A stretch of DNA of 64,000 nt from positions 1 through 64,000 of the forward strand of contig NZ_BSDY01000005.1 of NCBI RefSeq assembly GCF_027925155.1, in the 5' to 3' direction. Position 1 is the stretch's first letter. Each line of letters starts with the position of its first letter. Source of the stretch: Propionigenium maris DSM 9537. GTDB lineage: Bacteria > Fusobacteriota > Fusobacteriia > Fusobacteriales > Fusobacteriaceae. Below the pieces are notes generated by a model. That model searched no databases. It was not told the origin of the DNA and saw only the letters and a program-made list of their open reading frames with translations. This document shows positions 33,197-42,924 of the stretch, piece after piece. The position numbers and the translations under genes were made by a program.

Positions 33197-34435
33197 ATGG
33201 AAAGAGATACTAGATGTTCTTTTTGTGGAAAAAGAGAGGGAGAGGTAGCAAAGCTGATCTCAGGAGTAGGAGGAGCATATATCTGTAACGAGTGTGTAGA
33301 GGCTTGTACAGAGATGCTGGACTTTCCTATAGAGGGAATGGCCTATGAGGCAGATGCTTTCTCGGAGATCAACCTTTTGAAGCCAAAGGAAATTAAGGAT
33401 AAATTGGATGAATATGTAATTGGACAGGGACATGCAAAGAAGGTTCTTGCAGTGTCTGTATACAACCACTATAAGAGGATCCTGCACAGGACGAACAGAA
33501 CAGAGGAGGATATCGAGCTTCAGAAATCCAATGTACTTCTTATAGGACCAACTGGAAGCGGAAAGACCCTTCTAGCTCAGACCCTTGCTAAGGTTTTACA
33601 CGTTCCATTTGCAATAGCAGATGCAACTACCCTTACAGAGGCAGGATATGTGGGAGATGACGTAGAAAATGTTCTAGTAAGACTTCTCCAGGCAGCAGAC
33701 TACGACGTAGATGCAGCTGAGAGAGGAATAATATATATAGATGAGATAGATAAGATAGCGAGAAAATCTGAAAATACATCCATCACAAGGGATGTATCGG
33801 GAGAGGGAGTACAGCAGGCTCTCCTTAAGATAATAGAGGGAACAAAGGCTCAGGTTCCGCCTCAGGGGGGAAGAAAGCACCCTCACCAGGAGCTTATAGA
33901 GATAGATACAGCAAACATCCTCTTCATCGTAGGAGGTGCCTTTGAGGGGCTGGACAAGCTTATTAAGTCCAGAACAAATAAGAAGGTAATGGGATTCGGA
34001 GCAGAGATAAAGAAGGAAAGCGAGGAGAGCGAGGGTAAGACACTAGCAAAGGTACTGCCTCAGGACCTTGTAAAGCACGGACTTATTCCAGAGCTTATCG
34101 GTAGACTTCCTATAATCTCTACCCTTGAGAACCTAGATGAGGAAGCTCTTATGAGCATCCTTGTGGAGCCTAAAAACTCAATAGTAAAACAATACAAGAC
34201 ATTCTTTGAGCTAGAGGGAGTGGAGCTAGAATTCAGAGATGATTCACTGAAGAAGATAGCAGGCTTAGCCCTTGAAAGAAAGATCGGTGCCAGAGGACTG
34301 AGATCGATTCTAGAAAATACAATGCTTGAGCTGATGTATGAGATACCTTCTAAAGGGGATATAGAGAAGGTAACTATAACAGCTGAAGGAGTACTAAACA
34401 GTAAGGATGTAATAATCGAAAAAAAGGAGGGATAA
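33197..34435 (+). CDS. clpX: ATP-dependent Clp protease ATP-binding subunit ClpX
   Basis: ClpX is a AAA+ unfoldase that feeds substrates to ClpP. The 412-residue protein has an N-terminal zinc-binding domain ([11 protein letters not shown]...ICNECV), Walker A GPTGSGKT near residue 117, Walker B IIYIDEID and the IGF-like loop region near 265 ([10 protein letters not shown]). It sits between clpP and lon in one operon-like array. Confidence 0.98.
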   Translation: MERDTRCSFCGKREGEVAKLISGVGGAYICNECVEACTEMLDFPIEGMAYEADAFSEINLLKPKEIKDKLDEYVIGQGHAKKVLAVSVYNHYKRILHRTNRTEEDIELQKSNVLLIGPTGSGKTLLAQTLAKVLHVPFAIADATTLTEAGYVGDDVENVLVRLLQAADYDVDAAERGIIYIDEIDKIARKSENTSITRDVSGEGVQQALLKIIEGTKAQVPPQGGRKHPHQELIEIDTANILFIVGGAFEGLDKLIKSRTNKKVMGFGAEIKKESEESEGKTLAKVLPQDLVKHGLIPELIGRLPIISTLENLDEEALMSILVEPKNSIVKQYKTFFELEGVELEFRDDSLKKIAGLALERKIGARGLRSILENTMLELMYEIPSKGDIEKVTITAEGVLNSKDVIIEKKEG

Positions 34436-34439
34436 CTCT

Positions 34440-36746
34440 ATGAACACTAAACCTTTTATACCAACGAGAGATCTGGTTATCTTCCCAGGAATAATAACAC
34501 CTCTTTTTGTAGGAAGAGAAGAAAGTGTAAGCAGCCTGGAAAAGGCCATGCTAGATGACAACAAGATAATCCTTTGTATGCAGAAGGACTTCCTTAAGGA
34601 GGAGCCTGAGCTGCCAGGAGATGTACATAAAGTAGGGGTAATTGTAAATATCCTTCAAACGGTAAAGATGCCAAACAATACCATAAAGGTACTTGTGGAA
34701 GCCCAGGAGAGGGTAATACTAGAGGATGCATTTAAGGAGGACGGACACTATATGGCTGAGTACACTATTGTACAGAGCAGCGATATAGAGGAAGCCACAG
34801 GGGAAGCCCTCTACAGAAAGGTACTGGATTCCTTTGAAAAGTATGCCAAGCTAAACAGCAAGATAATGCCCGACCTTATTGCCAACCTAAGAGGTATATC
34901 CGATGTGGAGAAGGCTCTGGATATGATAGCTTCTAACCTGCAAATAGGCAGCGATGAAAAGCAGAATATCCTTGAGACCTTTGATACAGAGGAGAGGGGA
35001 TACAAGCTTATGGAGGTTATCTCCAAGGAAACTGAGATAGCCAGCATAGAGAAGAGAATAGACAACAAGGTAAAGGACAAGATAAACCAGGCACAGAAGT
35101 CCTACTACCTGAAGGAAAAGATAAGCGCTATGAAGGAGGAGCTTGAGGGGGAACCTGAAGATGACGACATAGCAGAGTTAAAGGGGAAGATAAAGAAGAC
35201 TAAGATGCCAAAGTACGCCAAGGAAAAGGTGGAAAAAGAGATAAAGAGGCTTAGCAAGATGCCTGCATTCTCAGCAGAGGCAACTGTGGCAAGAACATAT
35301 ATAGAAACTGTAGTGGACCTTCCTTGGAACAAGTCATCTAAGGATATCCTGGATGTAAACAAGGCATCTCAGTTATTAGATGAGGATCACTACGGACTGA
35401 AGGAAGTAAAGGAAAGAATCCTTGAGTACCTTTCAGTAAAGAAGCTTAATCCAAATATGAAGGGTTCTATCATCTGTCTTGCAGGACCTCCGGGAGTAGG
35501 TAAGACATCCCTTGCGAGATCGGTAGCAGATGCCATGGGAAGAAAGTTTGTAAGAGTTTCCCTTGGTGGAGTAAGAGATGAATCTGAGATCAGAGGACAC
35601 AGAAGAACATATATCGGATCTATGCCAGGAAGAATAATAAAGGCTATGAAGGACGCAGGAACAAAGAATCCTCTAATCCTTCTAGATGAGATAGATAAGA
35701 TGTCCAGTGACTTTAAGGGAGATCCGTCATCGGCTATGCTTGAGGTACTGGATCCAGAGCAGAACAACCACTTTGAGGATCACTACCTGGATATGCCATT
35801 TGACCTGTCCAATGCATTTTTTATCGCTACAGCCAATGACCTGAGAACTATCCCAGGGCCACTGAGAGACAGAATGGAGATAATAAACCTTACATCATAC
35901 ACGGAGTATGAGAAGCTTCACATAGCTAAGAGGTACCTCATACCTCAGGCTAAGGAGGAGAACGGACTTGCCAAGATAAGTCTTGAGGTATCTGATAATG
36001 CAATACTTAAACTTATCGATGAATACACCAGAGAAGCTGGAGTAAGAACTCTAAAGAGAGAGATCTACAGATTATTCAGAAGAGTTGCCAGAGAGGTCCT
36101 TGAGAAGGATAAGAAGAAGGTTGGAATCAATGTAAACAACCTTGGAAAATACATGGGTAAAGTGAAGTTCAGACCAGAGAAGCTGAGAGAAAAAGCACCT
36201 AAGCTGGGAGTAGTAAATGGACTTGCCTGGACAGCAGTTGGAGGAGTTTCTCTAGAGGTACAGGGAGTATCCACTCCAGGTAAGGGTAAGCTTTCCCTAA
36301 CAGGAACCCTTGGAAATGTTATGAAGGAATCAGCAGCTGTAGCTCTTACATATGTAAAGGCAACTACAGCAGAGCGTGGAATAGAGGATGAAAAGGTCTT
36401 TGAGAACAAGGATATCCACCTTCACTTCCCAGAGGGAGCAACTCCTAAGGATGGTCCATCAGCAGGTATCACAATTACCACAGCAATTATCTCTATCCTC
36501 AGCGGAAAAGAGGTAAGACAGGATATAGCCATGACAGGTGAGATCACCATCAGAGGAGAGGTTCTTCCAGTTGGAGGAATCAAGGAGAAGGTAATAGGAG
36601 CTCACAGAGTAGGAATCAGAGAGGTAATCCTGCCGGCGGATAATGAAGCTGATGCAGCGGATATCCCTAAGGAAGTATCCAAAGATATGAAGATCCACTT
36701 TGCAAAATCCTATGAAGATGTAGAAAAACTAGTATTTGCAGGATAA
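34440..36746 (+). CDS. lon: ATP-dependent protease Lon
   Basis: Lon is a single-chain AAA+ serine protease for quality control. The 768-residue protein has the N-terminal substrate domain ([19 protein letters not shown]), Walker [16 protein letters not shown] near 349, Walker B LLDEIDKM and a C-terminal protease domain. The catalytic Ser is in [11 protein letters not shown] and the Lys in [11 protein letters not shown]. It follows clpX by 4 bases. A short G5-C5 hairpin (36749-36766) comes after the stop but lacks a good T-run. Confidence 0.98.
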   Translation: MNTKPFIPTRDLVIFPGIITPLFVGREESVSSLEKAMLDDNKIILCMQKDFLKEEPELPGDVHKVGVIVNILQTVKMPNNTIKVLVEAQERVILEDAFKEDGHYMAEYTIVQSSDIEEATGEALYRKVLDSFEKYAKLNSKIMPDLIANLRGISDVEKALDMIASNLQIGSDEKQNILETFDTEERGYKLMEVISKETEIASIEKRIDNKVKDKINQAQKSYYLKEKISAMKEELEGEPEDDDIAELKGKIKKTKMPKYAKEKVEKEIKRLSKMPAFSAEATVARTYIETVVDLPWNKSSKDILDVNKASQLLDEDHYGLKEVKERILEYLSVKKLNPNMKGSIICLAGPPGVGKTSLARSVADAMGRKFVRVSLGGVRDESEIRGHRRTYIGSMPGRIIKAMKDAGTKNPLILLDEIDKMSSDFKGDPSSAMLEVLDPEQNNHFEDHYLDMPFDLSNAFFIATANDLRTIPGPLRDRMEIINLTSYTEYEKLHIAKRYLIPQAKEENGLAKISLEVSDNAILKLIDEYTREAGVRTLKREIYRLFRRVAREVLEKDKKKVGINVNNLGKYMGKVKFRPEKLREKAPKLGVVNGLAWTAVGGVSLEVQGVSTPGKGKLSLTGTLGNVMKESAAVALTYVKATTAERGIEDEKVFENKDIHLHFPEGATPKDGPSAGITITTAIISILSGKEVRQDIAMTGEITIRGEVLPVGGIKEKVIGAHRVGIREVILPADNEADAADIPKEVSKDMKIHFAKSYEDVEKLVFAG

Positions 36747-36790
36747 GGGGGAGTCATCCCCCTCTACTTGCTTTATTAAGGGAGGTTACC

Positions 36791-37288
36791 ATGTTTCAGA
36801 AGATAGAGTCGGAAGATTTAGGTAATGCATTTAAGCTTATAGGAAGGGACTGGATGCTCATCACAGCTAAAGCTGGGGATGAACTAAACACCATGACAGC
36901 CTCATGGGGTGGTATGGGCCATCTATGGAATAGAGATGTGGTATATATCTTTATAAGGCCTCAGAGACATACACTTAACTTTGTGGAAAAGAGTGATAAC
37001 TTTACCCTGACATTTTTTCCAGAAAAGTACAGAAATGACCTCACCTACCTGGGAACAGTTTCCGGCAGGGATGAGGACAAGATAGGTGAAACCAGCCTTA
37101 CCCCTGTGACAGAAGGGGAGTTTCCCTACTTTGAGGAAAGTGATGTTGTAATAAAATGCAAGAAGATATACAAGCAAAGACTGGACAGGGAATGCTTTCT
37201 TGACCCAAGTATAGAGAAGAACTACGACAATGACTACCACTATATGTATATAGGAGAAGTGGTAGAGGTATTGAAAAAAGAGGCTTAA
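36791..37288 (+). CDS. Flavin reductase-like FMN-binding split-barrel protein
   Basis: The 165-residue protein is of the flavin reductase domain type (PF01613-like). It has MLITAKAGDELNTMTASWGGMGHLW near residue 19 and VVYIFIRPQRHTLNFVEKSDNFTLTFF, the segments that bind FMN. Such proteins reduce free flavin or act as flavoproteins with unknown partners. It follows lon with its own ribosome site (GGGAGG). The substrate is unknown. Confidence 0.85.
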   Translation: MFQKIESEDLGNAFKLIGRDWMLITAKAGDELNTMTASWGGMGHLWNRDVVYIFIRPQRHTLNFVEKSDNFTLTFFPEKYRNDLTYLGTVSGRDEDKIGETSLTPVTEGEFPYFEESDVVIKCKKIYKQRLDRECFLDPSIEKNYDNDYHYMYIGEVVEVLKKEA

Positions 37289-37325
37289 ATCTTAGGTGAT
37301 GTGACCGCCTGTGACAGAATAGAGG

Positions 37326-37354
37326 TTGACACGACAGCATTTATATTTTATAAT
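37326..37354 (+). promoter_or_regulatory. Consensus sigma70 promoter of the engB-valS leader
   Basis: TTGACA and TATAAT are separated by 17 bases, a perfect match at both boxes. Transcription would begin near 37361, about 240 bases before engB. Confidence 0.92.
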
Positions 37355-37398
37355 TATTTTAGTTTATCTAAATATTTGCCATATTTTGGAGGAATTAG

Positions 37399-37461
37399 AT
37401 GTATAAGAATGCTCATAAGGAAGTCACAGTCTCAATAGTCGATGTTAGGCCTGAAGGATAG
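37399..37461 (+). CDS. Putative Val-rich leader peptide (20 codons)
   Basis: GGAGG stands 6 bases before an ATG that opens a 20-codon frame, MYKNAHKEVTVSIVDVRPEG, then TAG. Four of the eight codons 9-16 are valine (GTC, GTC, GTC, GTT), plus one Ile. It lies between a consensus promoter and an intrinsic terminator, upstream of the engB-valS pair. The layout is that of a transcription attenuator that would read valyl-tRNA charging. Translation is not proven. Confidence 0.55.
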   Translation: MYKNAHKEVTVSIVDVRPEG

Positions 37462-37583
37462 AGTTAAAAAACTCTTTAGTTCATGCCTTGTTTAAATTAC
37501 ATTACTAAAGAGGTTTGAGCGTGATAGATTAAGAAAGTTAGATTTATAGCTCGGACTTAAATTGTTAAGTCTGAGTTTTTTTT
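37461..37583 (+). promoter_or_regulatory. Candidate attenuator region with alternative stems
   Basis: After the leader ORF three stems are visible. GAGTT/AACTC spans 37461-37474 over the stop codon. CTCTTTAGT/ACTAAAGAG pairs 37472-37480 with 37504-37512. A terminator CTCGGACTTAA/TTAAGTCTGAG with eight Ts covers 37550-37583. GGTTTGAGC (37512-37520) can also pair, with wobbles, with GCTCGGACT (37549-37557), which would break the terminator. No T-box motif is present. Confidence 0.6.
37550..37583 (+). terminator. Intrinsic terminator ahead of engB
   Basis: An 11-bp stem with one G-T pair and a 4-base loop is followed by eight Ts, ending 20 bases before the engB start. Its place inside the leader implies regulated read-through. 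Confidence 0.9.
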
Positions 37584-37603
37584 ATGAGGATGAGGAGGAG
37601 TAG

Positions 37604-38257
37604 ATGGTAATAAAACATGCAGATTTCGTAAAATCAGCTGTTTATGAAAAAGATTATCCAGAGGAGATCAACTCGGTAGAGTTTGCCTTTGTAGGCAGAT
37701 CAAATGTAGGGAAATCCTCTCTTATTAACAGTCTTACTGGAAGAAGAAAGCTGGCTAAAACCAGTAAAACTCCAGGAAGAACTCAGTTAATAAACTATTT
37801 TGAAGTAAACAATGAATGTTTCTTTGTAGACCTTCCAGGTTATGGTTTTGCCAAGGTACCTAAGGCTATGAAGAAGGAGTGGGGAAAGACAATGGAGATC
37901 TACCTTTCCTCTCAGAGAAACAAGCTAGTCTTTGTGCTACTGGATATAAGAAGGATACCAAGTGGTGAGGATATGGACATGCTTAGATGGCTAGATCACT
38001 TTGATGTTCCATTTAAGATAATCTTTACCAAGGTAGACAAGCTGTCAAACAATGAAAAATTTAAGCAGCTTAAGCAGATAAAGAAAAAGGTGGCCTTTAA
38101 AAACTCAGATGTATTTTTCTACTCAGCTCTCAAGCACAGTGGAAGGGAGGAGCTTCTTAACTATATAGGAGAGACTCTTGCAGAGGGTGTAGGAGAACTG
38201 GAAGAGACAGAAGAGGGAGCTGCTGTGGAAACAGTAGAGGTTACAGAGGAGCAGTAA
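37604..38257 (+). CDS. engB: Ribosome biogenesis GTPase YsxC/EngB
   Basis: EngB is an essential TrmE-Era-EngA-type GTPase for 50S assembly. The 217-residue protein has the G1 loop GRSNVGKSSLINSL near residue 31, the KTSKTPGRTQLINYF switch, G3 DLPGYGFAK and G4 TKVDK. A short acidic C-terminal extension (GELEETEEGAAVETVEVTEE) goes beyond the usual length. It is followed by valS after 85 bases that hold an inverted repeat (CTGCC...GGCAG) but no T-run. Confidence 0.96.
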   Translation: MVIKHADFVKSAVYEKDYPEEINSVEFAFVGRSNVGKSSLINSLTGRRKLAKTSKTPGRTQLINYFEVNNECFFVDLPGYGFAKVPKAMKKEWGKTMEIYLSSQRNKLVFVLLDIRRIPSGEDMDMLRWLDHFDVPFKIIFTKVDKLSNNEKFKQLKQIKKKVAFKNSDVFFYSALKHSGREELLNYIGETLAEGVGELEETEEGAAVETVEVTEEQ

Positions 38258-38342
38258 GGAAGTAGGATAAGCTGCCAATGGAAGCTATGGCAGAGATCGG
38301 CAGTTGAAAAAAATAAAGTTTTAGAGATTTTAGGAGGAGTTT

Positions 38343-40994
38343 ATGAACGAATTAAGCAAGAGCTATTCTCCCAAAGAGATAGAGGATAAGTGGTATGAGC
38401 AGTGGGAAGCAAAGAAATACTTTGCAGCAACAACAGATAAGCAGCACAACTATTCAATAGTTATGCCGCCGCCAAATGTAACTGGAATCCTTCATATGGG
38501 ACACGTGCTTAACAATACGATCCAGGATACTATAATCAGATTCAAGAGAATGACTGGACACAACACACTGTGGATGCCAGGAACAGACCACGCAGGAATT
38601 GCTACTCAGAACAAGGTAGAGAGAAAGCTGGCTGACCAGGGACTAACTAAGGAGGATCTTGGAAGAGAGAAGTTCCTAGAGGAGACTTGGAAGTGGAAGG
38701 AGGAGCACGGTAACCTCATCACAACTCAGCTGAGAAAGCTTGGAGCATCTCTTGACTGGGACAGAGAGAGATTTACAATGGATGAGGGGTGTTCAGATGC
38801 AGTAAAGGAGATCTTCATCAAGCTATACAACGATAAGCTTATCTATCAGGGAGAGTACATGGTAAACTGGTGTTCTAGATGTGGAACAGCTCTTGCTGAC
38901 GACGAGGTAGACCACCACGAGAAAAAGGGTAAGCTATGGCACCTAAGATACCCTGTAAAGGATTCAGATGAGGTACTTGTTGTAGCAACTACTAGACCTG
39001 AGACTATGATAGGAGATACAGGAGTAGCAGTACACCCAGAGGATGAGAGATATGCTCACCTTATTGGTAAGTCTGTAATCCTTCCTCTAGTTGGAAGAGA
39101 GATCCCTATCTTTGCTGATGACTATGTGGATATGGAGTTTGGAACTGGTGTGGTAAAGATGACTCCAGCTCACGACCCTAATGACTTTGAGATCGGAAAG
39201 AGACACAACTTAGAGATTATAAACATCCTTACTGAAGCTGGTAAGATGAATGAGCTTACTGGAAAGTATGAGGGAATGGACAGGTTCGATGCTAGATATG
39301 CCATCGTAAGAGAGCTTGAGGAGAAGGGAATCCTGGAAAAAACTGAGGCTCACGACAACAAGGTGGGACAGTGCTACAGATGTGATACTGTAGTAGAGTC
39401 AAGAGTATCAAATCAGTGGTTTGTAAGCATGGAGCCTCTTGCTGAAAAAGCTCTAGAGGTAGTAAGAAACGGTAAGGTAAAGCTCAGACCTAAGAGATGG
39501 GAGAAGGTATACTACAACTGGCTTGAGAATATCAGAGACTGGTGTATCTCAAGACAGATCTGGTGGGGACACAGAATACCAGCATGGTATGGTCCAGACA
39601 ACCACATCTTCGTTGCAAGAGATGAAAAGGAAGCTGCAGAGCAGGCTACAGCTCACTATGGAAGAGAGGTAGAGCTTAGACAGGAAACTGATGTACTGGA
39701 TACATGGTTCTCATCTGCTCTATGGCCATTCTCTACCCTTGGGTGGCCTGAGAAGAATGAAGATCTTGCAAGATTCTACCCTACAAATACTCTTGTAACT
39801 GGAGCAGATATCCTGTTCTTCTGGGTAGCAAGAATGGTAATGATGGGGCTATATGAGATGGATGATATCCCATTTGATGATGTATATCTTCACGGTATCG
39901 TAAGAGATGAGCAGGGAAGAAAGATGTCTAAATCTTTAGGTAACTCTCCAGACCCTCTAAAGCTTATCGATGAGTATGGAGCAGATGCAATAAGATTTAC
40001 AATGGTATACAACACTTCACAGGGACAGGATGTACACTTCTCTGAGAAGCTTCTTGAGATGGGAAGAAACTTTACAAACAAGGTATGGAATGTATCTAGA
40101 TTTGTACTTATGAACCTTGAAGGGTTTGACATAAAGACTGTAAACAAGGATGAGCTGAAGTTTGAGCTTGTGGATGAGTGGATCTACTCTAAGCTTAACA
40201 AGACAGCAGCCGACGTAGCTGAGAAGCTGGATAAGTTTACTCTAGACGAGGCAGCAAAATCTGCGTACGAGTTCCTAAGAGGAGATTTCTGTGACTGGTA
40301 TGTAGAGATGGCTAAGGGAAGACTTGGAGAGGATGCAGACGAGGTTTCTAAGAAGACAGCTCAATACGTACTGTGGACAGTTCTTGAAAAGGGACTTAGA
40401 CTACTTCACCCATTCATGCCATTCATCACTGAGGAGATCTGGCAGAAGCTTGGAGCAGAGGGAGAAACTATCATGCTTCAGGACTTCCCTGTAAGAGAGG
40501 AAGCTATGGTAAATGAGGAGGCTGAGAAGTCATTCGAGTACCTTCAGACTCTGATCTCATCTGTAAGAAACATAAGAGCAGAGGTAGGAGTATCTCCAGC
40601 TAAGCCAGTAGTAGCTATTATCAGAACTAACGATGAAGCTGAGCTTGAGATAATCGAGAAGAACAAGGAGTTCCTAGTGAAGCTTGCCAACCTAGAGAGC
40701 CTTGAGTGTGGTAAGGAAGTAGAGAAGCCGGCACAGTCAAGCTTTAGAGTAGCAGCAAACTCTGAGCTATATGTATCTCTTGAGGGGCTGCTGAACCCAG
40801 AGGTAGAGATCAAGAAGATCAATGTTCAGATCGAAAAGGTGAAGAAGGACCTAGATAAGGTAACTAACAAGCTATCCAATGAGAAGTTTGTATCCAAGGC
40901 ACCTGCTCACATCTTAGAGAGAGAGAAGAGGATCCAACAGGAGTTCCAGGACAAGCTAGATAAACTAGAGGAAAACTTAAAGGCATTTATGTAA
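38343..40994 (+). CDS. valS: Valyl-tRNA synthetase
   Basis: ValS charges tRNA-Val. The 883-residue class I enzyme has PPPNVTGILHMGHVLN (HIGH motif, near residue 43) and GRKMSKSLGNSPDP (KMSKS, near 525). The editing domain has TTRPETMIGDTGVAVHP, and the C-terminal arm is a coiled coil (IKKINVQIEKVKKDLDKVTNKL). The gene lies downstream of a Val-rich leader ORF and terminator, which may regulate it. No T-box, the usual device in Firmicutes, was found. Confidence 0.98.
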   Translation: MNELSKSYSPKEIEDKWYEQWEAKKYFAATTDKQHNYSIVMPPPNVTGILHMGHVLNNTIQDTIIRFKRMTGHNTLWMPGTDHAGIATQNKVERKLADQGLTKEDLGREKFLEETWKWKEEHGNLITTQLRKLGASLDWDRERFTMDEGCSDAVKEIFIKLYNDKLIYQGEYMVNWCSRCGTALADDEVDHHEKKGKLWHLRYPVKDSDEVLVVATTRPETMIGDTGVAVHPEDERYAHLIGKSVILPLVGREIPIFADDYVDMEFGTGVVKMTPAHDPNDFEIGKRHNLEIINILTEAGKMNELTGKYEGMDRFDARYAIVRELEEKGILEKTEAHDNKVGQCYRCDTVVESRVSNQWFVSMEPLAEKALEVVRNGKVKLRPKRWEKVYYNWLENIRDWCISRQIWWGHRIPAWYGPDNHIFVARDEKEAAEQATAHYGREVELRQETDVLDTWFSSALWPFSTLGWPEKNEDLARFYPTNTLVTGADILFFWVARMVMMGLYEMDDIPFDDVYLHGIVRDEQGRKMSKSLGNSPDPLKLIDEYGADAIRFTMVYNTSQGQDVHFSEKLLEMGRNFTNKVWNVSRFVLMNLEGFDIKTVNKDELKFELVDEWIYSKLNKTAADVAEKLDKFTLDEAAKSAYEFLRGDFCDWYVEMAKGRLGEDADEVSKKTAQYVLWTVLEKGLRLLHPFMPFITEEIWQKLGAEGETIMLQDFPVREEAMVNEEAEKSFEYLQTLISSVRNIRAEVGVSPAKPVVAIIRTNDEAELEIIEKNKEFLVKLANLESLECGKEVEKPAQSSFRVAANSELYVSLEGLLNPEVEIKKINVQIEKVKKDLDKVTNKLSNEKFVSKAPAHILEREKRIQQEFQDKLDKLEENLKAFM

Positions 40995-41000
40995 TAAGTA

Positions 41001-41022
41001 AGCCCCTGATTCTTCAGGGGCT
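41001..41022 (+). terminator. Terminator after valS
   Basis: AGCCCCTGA-ttct-TCAGGGGCT is a 9-bp perfect hairpin followed by a T/A-rich tail. Confidence 0.85.
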
Positions 41023-41153
41023 ATTTATATAAATCAGAGGGCAGATTTAAAAGAAATAGCCTAGTTTTTTATAACTATGAGTTTCGAAATCAATCACTTT
41101 GTTGAGGAATTAGTATAAAAATATTATATTCTTAAAATTTATATTATAAATTC

Positions 41154-41182
41154 TTGAAGAAGGCTATTTTAAGTAGTATAAT
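41154..41182 (+). promoter_or_regulatory. Sigma70-type promoter of the LysR gene
   Basis: TTGAAG and TATAAT are separated by 17 bases, about 35 bases before the ORF. Confidence 0.8.
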
Positions 41183-41214
41183 AAATAAGATTTCAAATTT
41201 ATGATTTTTTAGGA

Positions 41215-42093
41215 GTGAGTATATTGGATTTGCATTATTTGAGAATATTTTATGAGGTAGCAAAAGAAGGTAGTTTCACAAAGGCAGCTAACAGACTTTA
41301 TATAAATCAATCTGCAGTTTCTATTCAGGTAAAGAAGTTTGAAGAGCTATTAAATACCAAGTTATTTGATAGAAGTTCTAAGAAGATCAAGCTTACATAC
41401 TCTGGTGAGGTACTCTACAAGATGGCAGAGGAGATCTTTCAGAAGGTAAAGAGAGCGGAAAAGGAGATGTCTAGAATTATTGAACTAGACAAGGCAAAAA
41501 TTTCCATAGGTGCAAGCCCTGTAATAGGAGAGCCGCTTATTCCAAAGCTTATGAAGGGATTTTCTATGGTCCACTCTGAGATAGAGTATGATATCAGAAT
41601 AGCTGAGAAGAAGACTCTTCTAAAGCTTCTGAGGGAGGGAGAGCTGGATGTAATCCTTCTAGATGCTGAGCACATCACAGATAACAACCTGGAGGTAATC
41701 GATGTAGAGGAGTTCCCTTATGTGCTTGTAAGTAAGAGAGACTACACAAGTCTTGAAGATGTTACTGAGGATACTCTTATTACAAGAAACTACATTCCAA
41801 ACAATGAGGAAGCAATAGCAACTCTAGAGAGCAAGTATAAGGTGTCCTTTGAAAACAGGGTACCAGTAAGGGGAAGTCTTGAGGTTATCAAGGAGATGGT
41901 AAGAGAGGAAGTAGGAAATGTAATCCTTCCATACTACTCTGTATATAAGGAGATCGAGGCTGGAGAGTTTAAGGTGATAGAGAGAGTTGAGAGTGTAAGC
42001 GACTCCTACCACATGGTAATTACCAAGGACAAGAGAGCCCTTCTTGAGATAATTAAATTTATAAACTTTACACAAAACTTTAAGATAATGTAG
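41215..42093 (+). CDS. LysR-family transcription regulator
   Basis: The 289-292-residue protein has the standard N-terminal helix-turn-helix LHYLRIFYEVAKEGSFTKAA, ANRLYINQSAVSIQVKKFEE and an effector-binding domain with ISIGASPVIGEPLIPKLMKGF. The AGGAG site favours the TTG at 41224 (MDLHYLRIF) over the GTG at 41215. It stands alone, with no divergent partner, so the target genes are not evident. The effector is unknown. Confidence 0.93.
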   Translation: MSILDLHYLRIFYEVAKEGSFTKAANRLYINQSAVSIQVKKFEELLNTKLFDRSSKKIKLTYSGEVLYKMAEEIFQKVKRAEKEMSRIIELDKAKISIGASPVIGEPLIPKLMKGFSMVHSEIEYDIRIAEKKTLLKLLREGELDVILLDAEHITDNNLEVIDVEEFPYVLVSKRDYTSLEDVTEDTLITRNYIPNNEEAIATLESKYKVSFENRVPVRGSLEVIKEMVREEVGNVILPYYSVYKEIEAGEFKVIERVESVSDSYHMVITKDKRALLEIIKFINFTQNFKIM

Positions 42094-42159
42094 GAACTAC
42101 TGTCTGTTTTATAGTTTATCTCTTTATGGATGGCAAAATAAATAAACTCGTGTATTGAT

Positions 42160-42195
42160 ATGAATTATCTACGCAAAAAAATGCTGATAATTCAT
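42160..42195. repeat. Perfect 10-bp inverted repeat before gmhA
   Basis: ATGAATTATC at 42160-42169 is the exact inverse of GATAATTCAT at 42186-42195 with a 16-base loop. It may be a weak terminator for the LysR gene or an operator. No T-run follows. Confidence 0.5.
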
Positions 42196-42231
42196 TTAAT
42201 AACTATAAATTAGTAAAATAGGAGGTAAGGT

Positions 42232-42807
42232 ATGAACCTTATAGATTCTTATGTAACAACCTATGAGCTGTTAAAGGATTTTATTGAAATAGAAAGAAAA
42301 GAAAATATTACTGAGAAGATAGCTGTGGATATGGCAGCAGCATTCCAGGCAGGGAACAAGGTGCTTATTGCCGGTAACGGTGGAAGTAACTGTGACGCCC
42401 TTCACTTTTCAGAGGAGTTTACTGGAAGATTCAGAGGAAACAGAAGAGCCCTTCCGGCAATATCACTGTCGGATTCCTCTCACATTACTTGTGTGGGAAA
42501 CGATTTTGGATTTGATTACATCTTTTCAAGGGGAGTCGAGGCATATGGTAAGGAGGGAGACTTCTTTATAGGTCTTTCTACAAGCGGAAACTCAGCTAAC
42601 GTGATAAAGGCTGTAGAGGCAGCTAAGGAACTTGGAATGAAAACAATTGTACTTCTTGGAAAGGACGGAGGAAAGCTTAAGGGGATGTGCGACTATGAAT
42701 TCGTAATCCCAGGAGCAACTTCAGACAGAATCCAGGAAATCCACATGATGATCCTTCACATTATAATCGAGGGTGTAGAGAAGATCATGTTCCCGGAAAA
42801 CTACTAA
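42232..42807 (+). CDS. gmhA: D-sedoheptulose-7-phosphate isomerase
   Basis: GmhA turns sedoheptulose-7-phosphate into D-glycero-D-manno-heptose-7-phosphate, the first step to the heptose of lipopolysaccharide core. The 191-residue SIS-domain protein has GNKVLIAGNGGSNCDALHFSEEFTGRF near residue 45, DFFIGLSTSGNSANVIKA near 115 and DRIQEIHMMILHIIIE near 165. Its presence indicates a Gram-negative envelope. It is a single-gene unit with its own terminator. Other heptose genes are not nearby. Confidence 0.95.
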   Translation: MNLIDSYVTTYELLKDFIEIERKENITEKIAVDMAAAFQAGNKVLIAGNGGSNCDALHFSEEFTGRFRGNRRALPAISLSDSSHITCVGNDFGFDYIFSRGVEAYGKEGDFFIGLSTSGNSANVIKAVEAAKELGMKTIVLLGKDGGKLKGMCDYEFVIPGATSDRIQEIHMMILHIIIEGVEKIMFPENY

Positions 42808-42810
42808 AAT

Positions 42811-42837
42811 AAAAAATGAGCCGTTAAGGCTCATTTT
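42811..42837. terminator. Bidirectional terminator after gmhA
   Basis: AAAAAATGAGCC-gttaa-GGCTCATTTTTT is symmetrical, so it ends gmhA on the plus strand and the rseC-side transcript on the minus strand. Confidence 0.92.
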
Positions 42838-42921
42838 TTATTATTAAGAAAAGTATAGAACTTATAAAAAATCTCTTGAAGCAATTAGTGTTTCAATTAA
42901 TTATTAGGATGCAACGTCACG
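42838..42921 (-). repeat. Repeated 3' element, family B copy 1
   Basis: An 84-base stretch between the gmhA terminator and the rseC stop is similar along its length to 58067-58149. Shared are AAGTnnAnAA, GAAGCnATTAGTnnTTCAA, then GATGCAAnGTCACG. On the minus strand both copies run into a bidirectional terminator, so each could be the body of a 3'-UTR RNA. The function is unknown. Confidence 0.6.
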
Positions 42922-42924
42922 CTG

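Noticed and set aside
24747..36746. Foreign origin of the housekeeping block from its distinct codon use
   Set aside because: C-ending and CTA/CTT-rich codons track highly expressed genes (infB, tig, nusA) and point to expression-linked bias rather than transfer.
37289..37603. T-box leader for valS
   Set aside because: No AGGGTGGNACCGCG-type core or specifier-loop layout was found in the leader; the Val-rich ORF is the alternative.
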